Below are positions 60,353 through 64,000 of a stretch of 64,000 nucleotides of DNA, one piece after another. Under the pieces are notes generated by a model, which saw only the letters and a list, made by a program, of their open reading frames with translations, was not told where the DNA came from and ran no database searches. The stretch lies in contig CAZVWE010000005.1 in the NCBI GenBank assembly GCA_964631345.1, positions 62,001-126,000 of the forward strand. The letters are read 5' to 3'. Made by a program: the position numbers and the translations under genes. The DNA is from MGBC163016 sp964631345 (lineage in GTDB: Bacteria; Actinomycetota; Coriobacteriia; Coriobacteriales; Eggerthellaceae). The first letter of the stretch is position 1; each line of letters opens with the position of its first letter.

Positions 60353-62755
60353 ATGCAGTACAACAATGAATACAATTTTGACTTGTATCCAAAACAGCTA
60401 CATTGGCAGGAAGGGGATCTTACAGCAACACGAACGACGCAATGGTCAGGCCCAGGTTGTCATGATGGTTGTCAGGTGATTTTCTACACTGACAAAGACG
60501 GCAAAATTGTAAAAGTCGAGGGTGACCCAAATAGTCCTTACAATCAAGGACGCTTGTGCATGCGTTGTCTTGAAATGCCTCAGCTCATTAACAGTGAACG
60601 CCGTTTGCGCTATCCCATGAAACGCGCTAAAGAGGATCGCGGTAAAGACAAATGGGAACGTATAACCTGGGATGAGGCCTATCAAATCATCACAGATGAG
60701 GTTCGTAAAATTCAAGCAGAAGATGGACCTGAGGCTATCTGTTCCATTGTAGGTACAGGTCGTAATACTTCTACATTCACGGCGCATAATCAATATGCAA
60801 ATTTTGGTGGACCTGATATGTGTTTGGCATTTTTGTCAGGTAATTCTTGTTATATTCCGCGTACTGCTGCATGTTATGTCTCTGGTGGCAATATTTGGGT
60901 TGCTGATTTTTCTCAGTTCAGTGAACAACGCTATGACGACAATCCTGAATGGGTTGCGCCAGAGTGTTGTGTTATATGGGGTCATAATCCTACGGTTGCT
61001 AATGCTGATGCTTTTCTTGGACATTGGATTATTGAGTCTATGAAACGCGGAACGCAGCTTATTACCATTGATCCTCGTTTAACTTGGATTGCTGCACAAT
61101 CCAAATATTGGCTACGTCTTCGTCCTGGCACTGATGGCGCGCTTGCTCTTGGATGGTTGAATGTCATTATTAATGAGGATCTTTACGATCATGAATTTGT
61201 TGATAAGTGGACCTATGGTTTTGAGCAATTAAAAGAGCGCGTACAGGAATACACACCTGAACGTGTTGCTGAGATTTGTTGGTTGGATAAAGATCTCATC
61301 ATAGAATCAGCTCGATTCTATGCCACCTCTAAACCTGCATCTATGCAATGGGGTTTGGCGATAGACTGTGCGCAGGCCGGTGTGCCAGCTGCATTGGCTA
61401 TTTCTTGCTTGGTAGGTATTACAGGCAATATTGAAGTGCCTGGTGGCAATATTTTCATGGATGAATCATGCGGTCTGAATTTTAGTTCACGTTCTGGTGA
61501 CTGGGAACTTACTCAAGAAATGCTCGAAAAGCGTCTTGGTCGTGAAGAATACATCATGACACGCGTTGGCTTCTCGCCAGAATCTAACCCGGATACAGTT
61601 CTAAAGTGCATCGAGACTGGTAAACCAAGACCTATTCGCATGCTTTGGATGTACGGTGGTAACTCTCTTGCCAATATGGGTCAGGATGCACCGCGCTTAT
61701 ATCGCGCTTTCCGCAAGTTGGATTTCTTCGTTGTCGTTGACCTATTCATGACCCCAACGATCATGGCAAGTGCAGACATGGTGCTTCCTTGTGCAATGAG
61801 TCCTGAGCGGAACAGTGTTCGTGTTTGGTTTGACCCAGCACGTTCAATTACTAAGTGCTCACAATTCTATGAGGCGAAATCAGACCCAACCATTATGGTT
61901 GAGCTTGGAAAATATTTAGCACCTGACAAATGGCCAGAATGGGTAAACGATGATCGCGATTATATGAATTGGCGTTTACAACGCGATGATGTTCGTACCG
62001 AAGACGGCGAATTGGTCACCATGGACATTCTCGAGAATCACTACCATGGCATGTGGTATCAGCCCTTCCGTTATCACAAACATGAAAAGGGTCTTCTTCG
62101 CAAGGATGGTCAACCTGGGTTCGCCACACCAACTGGCCGTTATGAACTATATTGCACAACTCTTGCATCAGTAGGCGAAGATCCTTTGCCATATTACGAA
62201 GAGCCACCTACATCTCCTATCAGCACGCCAGAGCTTTACGAGAAATATCCTTTCATTCTTACAACTGGGGCGCGTTCGTATGAGTTCTTCCATAGCGAGT
62301 GGCGTCAACCTGAAACGATCAGCCGCGAACTGCATCCTGTTCCACAGTTCTGGATTCATCCTGATAAGGCAGCCGAATTAGGAATTTGCGAAGGGCAATG
62401 GTGTTGGATTGAAAATCAAATGGGCAAGATGAAGCAAACCGCACATCTTGATTCCACGATCGACCCACGCATTATTTCTACAGAACATGGTTGGTGGTTC
62501 CCAGAGCGTATGGGTGAAGAACCTGAGCTCTTTGGCGTATTTGATTGCAATCCAAATAACTTACTTCCACAGGAAGAATGCGGGCGTGTTGGTTTAGGGG
62601 CACCAATCAAATGTGCCTTGTGCACAGTTTATCCATGCACACCAGAAAATGACGGTTATGACGATCAGCCAAGTCATCAGGTTTCTGCCACTGGTTGGAC
62701 TCATGGCGAGACCCATGAAACCGATCAGCCAAGTTTCTACGATGGCATCAAATAG
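60353..62755 (+). CDS. Molybdopterin oxidoreductase, DMSO-reductase family, cytoplasmic
   Basis: 800 aa catalytic subunit. There is no signal peptide. The N-terminal cluster region has GCHDGCQV and LCMRCLEMP, consistent with a 4Fe-4S site; RYPMKRAKEDRGKDKWERITWDEA is the family hinge. Then come the bis-MGD-binding parts: VIWGHNP, TIDPRLTW, LRPGTDGALALGW, MLWMYGGNS and, near the end, the fourth domain with TTGARSYEFFHSE. Similar cytoplasmic enzymes in Coriobacteriia include catechol dehydroxylases, and relatives include acetylene hydratase and pyrogallol transhydroxylase; the substrate cannot be named. GGAGG precedes the ATG. The Fe-S partner follows. Confidence 0.92.
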   Translation: MQYNNEYNFDLYPKQLHWQEGDLTATRTTQWSGPGCHDGCQVIFYTDKDGKIVKVEGDPNSPYNQGRLCMRCLEMPQLINSERRLRYPMKRAKEDRGKDKWERITWDEAYQIITDEVRKIQAEDGPEAICSIVGTGRNTSTFTAHNQYANFGGPDMCLAFLSGNSCYIPRTAACYVSGGNIWVADFSQFSEQRYDDNPEWVAPECCVIWGHNPTVANADAFLGHWIIESMKRGTQLITIDPRLTWIAAQSKYWLRLRPGTDGALALGWLNVIINEDLYDHEFVDKWTYGFEQLKERVQEYTPERVAEICWLDKDLIIESARFYATSKPASMQWGLAIDCAQAGVPAALAISCLVGITGNIEVPGGNIFMDESCGLNFSSRSGDWELTQEMLEKRLGREEYIMTRVGFSPESNPDTVLKCIETGKPRPIRMLWMYGGNSLANMGQDAPRLYRAFRKLDFFVVVDLFMTPTIMASADMVLPCAMSPERNSVRVWFDPARSITKCSQFYEAKSDPTIMVELGKYLAPDKWPEWVNDDRDYMNWRLQRDDVRTEDGELVTMDILENHYHGMWYQPFRYHKHEKGLLRKDGQPGFATPTGRYELYCTTLASVGEDPLPYYEEPPTSPISTPELYEKYPFILTTGARSYEFFHSEWRQPETISRELHPVPQFWIHPDKAAELGICEGQWCWIENQMGKMKQTAHLDSTIDPRIISTEHGWWFPERMGEEPELFGVFDCNPNNLLPQEECGRVGLGAPIKCALCTVYPCTPENDGYDDQPSHQVSATGWTHGETHETDQPSFYDGIK

Positions 62756-62769
62756 AGAAGGGGATGGAA

Positions 62770-63117
62770 ATGGCAAAGAAAGGCGAATACGGCCTCTTTA
62801 TTGATTATCAATATTGTACGGGCTGCAAAGCTTGTGTGACTGCTTGCAAGATGGAGCATGCTATGCCTGAGGGAGATTTTGGAATTACGCTTCTCCAGGA
62901 TGGTCCACGACAAAGTTCTGATGGTGTTTGGGATTTCTACTATCTTCCCGTTCCAACTCATCTCTGTGATCTGTGTGCAGATCGAGTAGCAGCTGGCAAA
63001 TTACCTACATGTGTTCATCACTGCCAAGCTGGAGTCATGGTGTATGGGTCTGTCGAAGAACTTGCACAGAAAGCAAAGGCTGCAGAGAAGGACAGAATAA
63101 CCATCTATGTTCGTTGA
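62770..63117 (+). CDS. Small 4Fe-4S subunit of the molybdoenzyme
   Basis: 115 aa. Two groups of cysteines: CTGCKACVTACKMEH near the N-terminus and CDLCADRV...CVHHCQAGVM in the second half, enough for two clusters in a reduced version of the usual four-cluster DmsB-type subunit. It should pass electrons to the catalytic subunit. The ATG at 62770 has GAAGGGG six bases upstream; the ATG at 62764 is too near it. It starts 14 bp after the molybdoenzyme stop. Confidence 0.9.
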   Translation: MAKKGEYGLFIDYQYCTGCKACVTACKMEHAMPEGDFGITLLQDGPRQSSDGVWDFYYLPVPTHLCDLCADRVAAGKLPTCVHHCQAGVMVYGSVEELAQKAKAAEKDRITIYVR

Positions 63118-63136
63118 TTAGATTGGAATTTCGATA

Positions 63137-63334
63137 GTGCCTGGATGTTATAACTGCTTCGGATGCGGGCGATGTCGTGATGAAGAACGTCCTCCTATTG
63201 TTGTGCCGCTTTGTCCGTGGTGTGATCACTTGAACCCTCTAGGCATAGAAACATGTGAAGAGTGTGGACATTCTCTGAAATTGATTCCGGGAGTGACCAA
63301 TACTGTTTCCTCTTCAGAAAAGAAGACCCAATAG
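63137..63334 (+). CDS. Small zinc-ribbon protein 1
   Basis: 65 aa, GTG start at 63137. Eight cysteines in pairs: CYNCFGCGRC (N-terminal cluster), CPWCDH and CEECGH, the last two forming a zinc ribbon. It lies 19 bp after the Fe-S subunit gene. The first cysteine group could hold a metal too. It is perhaps an assembly or electron-transfer helper; no known family is recognised with confidence. Confidence 0.7.
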   Translation: MPGCYNCFGCGRCRDEERPPIVVPLCPWCDHLNPLGIETCEECGHSLKLIPGVTNTVSSSEKKTQ

Positions 63335-63343
63335 GAGGTATAT

Positions 63344-63577
63344 ATGTGCTTTAGACCAGGGGAATTAGATATTCCTAAGATATGTCCTGAATGTAAAACG
63401 ATGAACGATAAAGATGCGACTGTGTGTAAAGAATGCGGAGCAGTATTACCAGATGAGCTTAATACGCCAATGATGCCCGATATGCCAGCTCCTCCGGGAG
63501 CCCCTGGGGCACCGGCTGTTCCTGGTGCACCATCAGCACCTGCACCACCAGCACCTCCAGGACAATCTAGCAATTAA
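63344..63577 (+). CDS. Small zinc-ribbon protein 2 with proline-rich tail
   Basis: 77 aa. CPECKTMNDKDATVCKECG is a compact zinc ribbon (~14-32). The rest is a Pro/Ala/Gly-rich tail with PGAPGAPAVPG-type repeats, probably extended. AGGAGG lies six bases before the ATG. It is nine bases after zinc-ribbon protein 1. The order molybdoenzyme, Fe-S, ribbon 1, ribbon 2, molybdoenzyme suggests both ribbons serve these enzymes. Confidence 0.75.
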   Translation: MCFRPGELDIPKICPECKTMNDKDATVCKECGAVLPDELNTPMMPDMPAPPGAPGAPAVPGAPSAPAPPAPPGQSSN

Positions 63578-63659
63578 CTTGAGGGGATTGTTTGGTCTTG
63601 TTTAGTTTGGGTCGAACAATCCTCACATAAAGAAGTTATGTGTAAGAAAGGATTTCAAT

Positions 63660-64000
63660 ATGAGCCAATGGAAGTCGGAGTTGCCAGACGGTACTGTGAA
63701 AGTTCGCACGTGCGGATGGTCTCCTCCTGGCGATCATCCTGTAGGATGTGGTATGTATATCACGGTCAAAGATGGCAAGATTGACAAAATCGAAGGCGAC
63801 CCTGAGCATCCAATAAATCAAGGTCGTCTCTGTCCAAGATGTCTTGCTCTAAAAGAATTCGAAGAGCACCCCGATCGTTTACGCTATCCCATGAAACGCG
63901 CTAGAGAAGATCGTGGTAAAGACAAGTGGGAACGTATTACATGGGATGAAGCTCTCGATATAGCAGAGACTGAAACGCGTAAAATTTGGGAGAAATATGG
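63660..64000 (+). CDS. Second DMSO-reductase-family molybdoenzyme, 3' end outside window
   Basis: 113 codons to the window edge, no stop. It starts MSQWKSELPDGTVKVRTCGW and has CGW...GCGMY and LCPRCLAL cysteines for the N-terminal 4Fe-4S cluster, then RYPMKRAREDRGKDKWERITWDEAL, nearly identical to the hinge of the enzyme at 60353, so the two are paralogs. There is no signal peptide. AAGGA precedes the ATG. The cysteine spacing is wider than in the first enzyme. Confidence 0.9.
   Translation, partial: MSQWKSELPDGTVKVRTCGWSPPGDHPVGCGMYITVKDGKIDKIEGDPEHPINQGRLCPRCLALKEFEEHPDRLRYPMKRAREDRGKDKWERITWDEALDIAETETRKIWEKY

Noticed and set aside
1..64000. tRNA, rRNA, CRISPR and transposase genes
   Set aside because: Looked for T-loop-like GTTCGAATC with matching stems, regularly spaced repeats and transposase motifs; none was convincing. 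GTTCGA words near 9915 and 34380 have no tRNA fold around them.

Overview
The window is the replication-origin region of a bacterial chromosome plus accessory genes on both sides. Gene content and protein style suggest an actinobacterium of class Coriobacteriia, probably near Eggerthellaceae: molybdopterin enzymes beside small Fe-S and zinc-ribbon partners, an FadH-like flavoenzyme, an MFS carrier, a Tat/lipobox GH25 muramidase, and Ser/Ala-rich or acidic extensions on housekeeping proteins. Overall GC is moderate to low, which is unusual for that class, so the placement is an inference from content and not a marker-gene result.

Layout. 1-5.2 kb: envelope and stress-type genes (TM-anchored protein, VTT protein, PRC-barrel protein, YtxH protein) and a phosphohexomutase. 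5.3-9.8 kb: a divergent D-Ala-D-Ala-ligase-like protein with a PLP aminotransferase, then an OatA-like acyltransferase. 9.8-12.3 kb: a small membrane protein, pyridoxamine kinase and LysR regulator, bracketed by two inverted copies of a 106-nt palindromic element. 12.3-22.7 kb: leftward genes for a hybrid histidine kinase, a giant M28-like protein with lost metal ligands, a coiled-coil membrane protein and a DinG-type exonuclease-helicase.

22.7-37.2 kb is much richer in A+T and holds the origin core: a canonical Ddl, rlmN, parB, parA, rsmG, khpB(jag), yidC, yidD, rnpA, rpmH, dnaA, a GHKL-ATPase/winged-helix gene, a 788-bp AT-rich intergenic region, dnaN and recF. Most genes left of that intergenic region point left and those to the right point right, so replication probably starts there and most genes lie on leading strands. 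Two perfect parS sites and two near matches fit the adjacent ParAB. No canonical DnaA box is visible beside dnaA. Instead a motif of the form TTTTGAACA recurs, and the DnaA DNA-binding signature is altered.

37.2-42 kb: gyrB and gyrA, with GyrA carrying a long acidic N-terminal extension. 42-50 kb: a QueG-like Fe-S protein, a leftward trkH / OB-fold lipoprotein / rsgA operon, a HAD phosphatase, a ZIP transporter and an APC permease. 50-55 kb: an Fe-S aldo/keto reductase overlapping dtd, a large DUF4352-like membrane protein and a GH25 muramidase. 55-64 kb looks like a specialised anaerobic metabolic island: two tandemly duplicated cupins, an FadH-like flavoenzyme, an MFS carrier, a DMSO-reductase-family enzyme, its Fe-S partner, two small zinc-ribbon proteins and the start of a second enzyme of the same family.

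No rRNA, tRNA, CRISPR array or transposase was recognised. Several starts were moved from the longest reading frame to a start with a good ribosome-binding site, and each such choice is stated.
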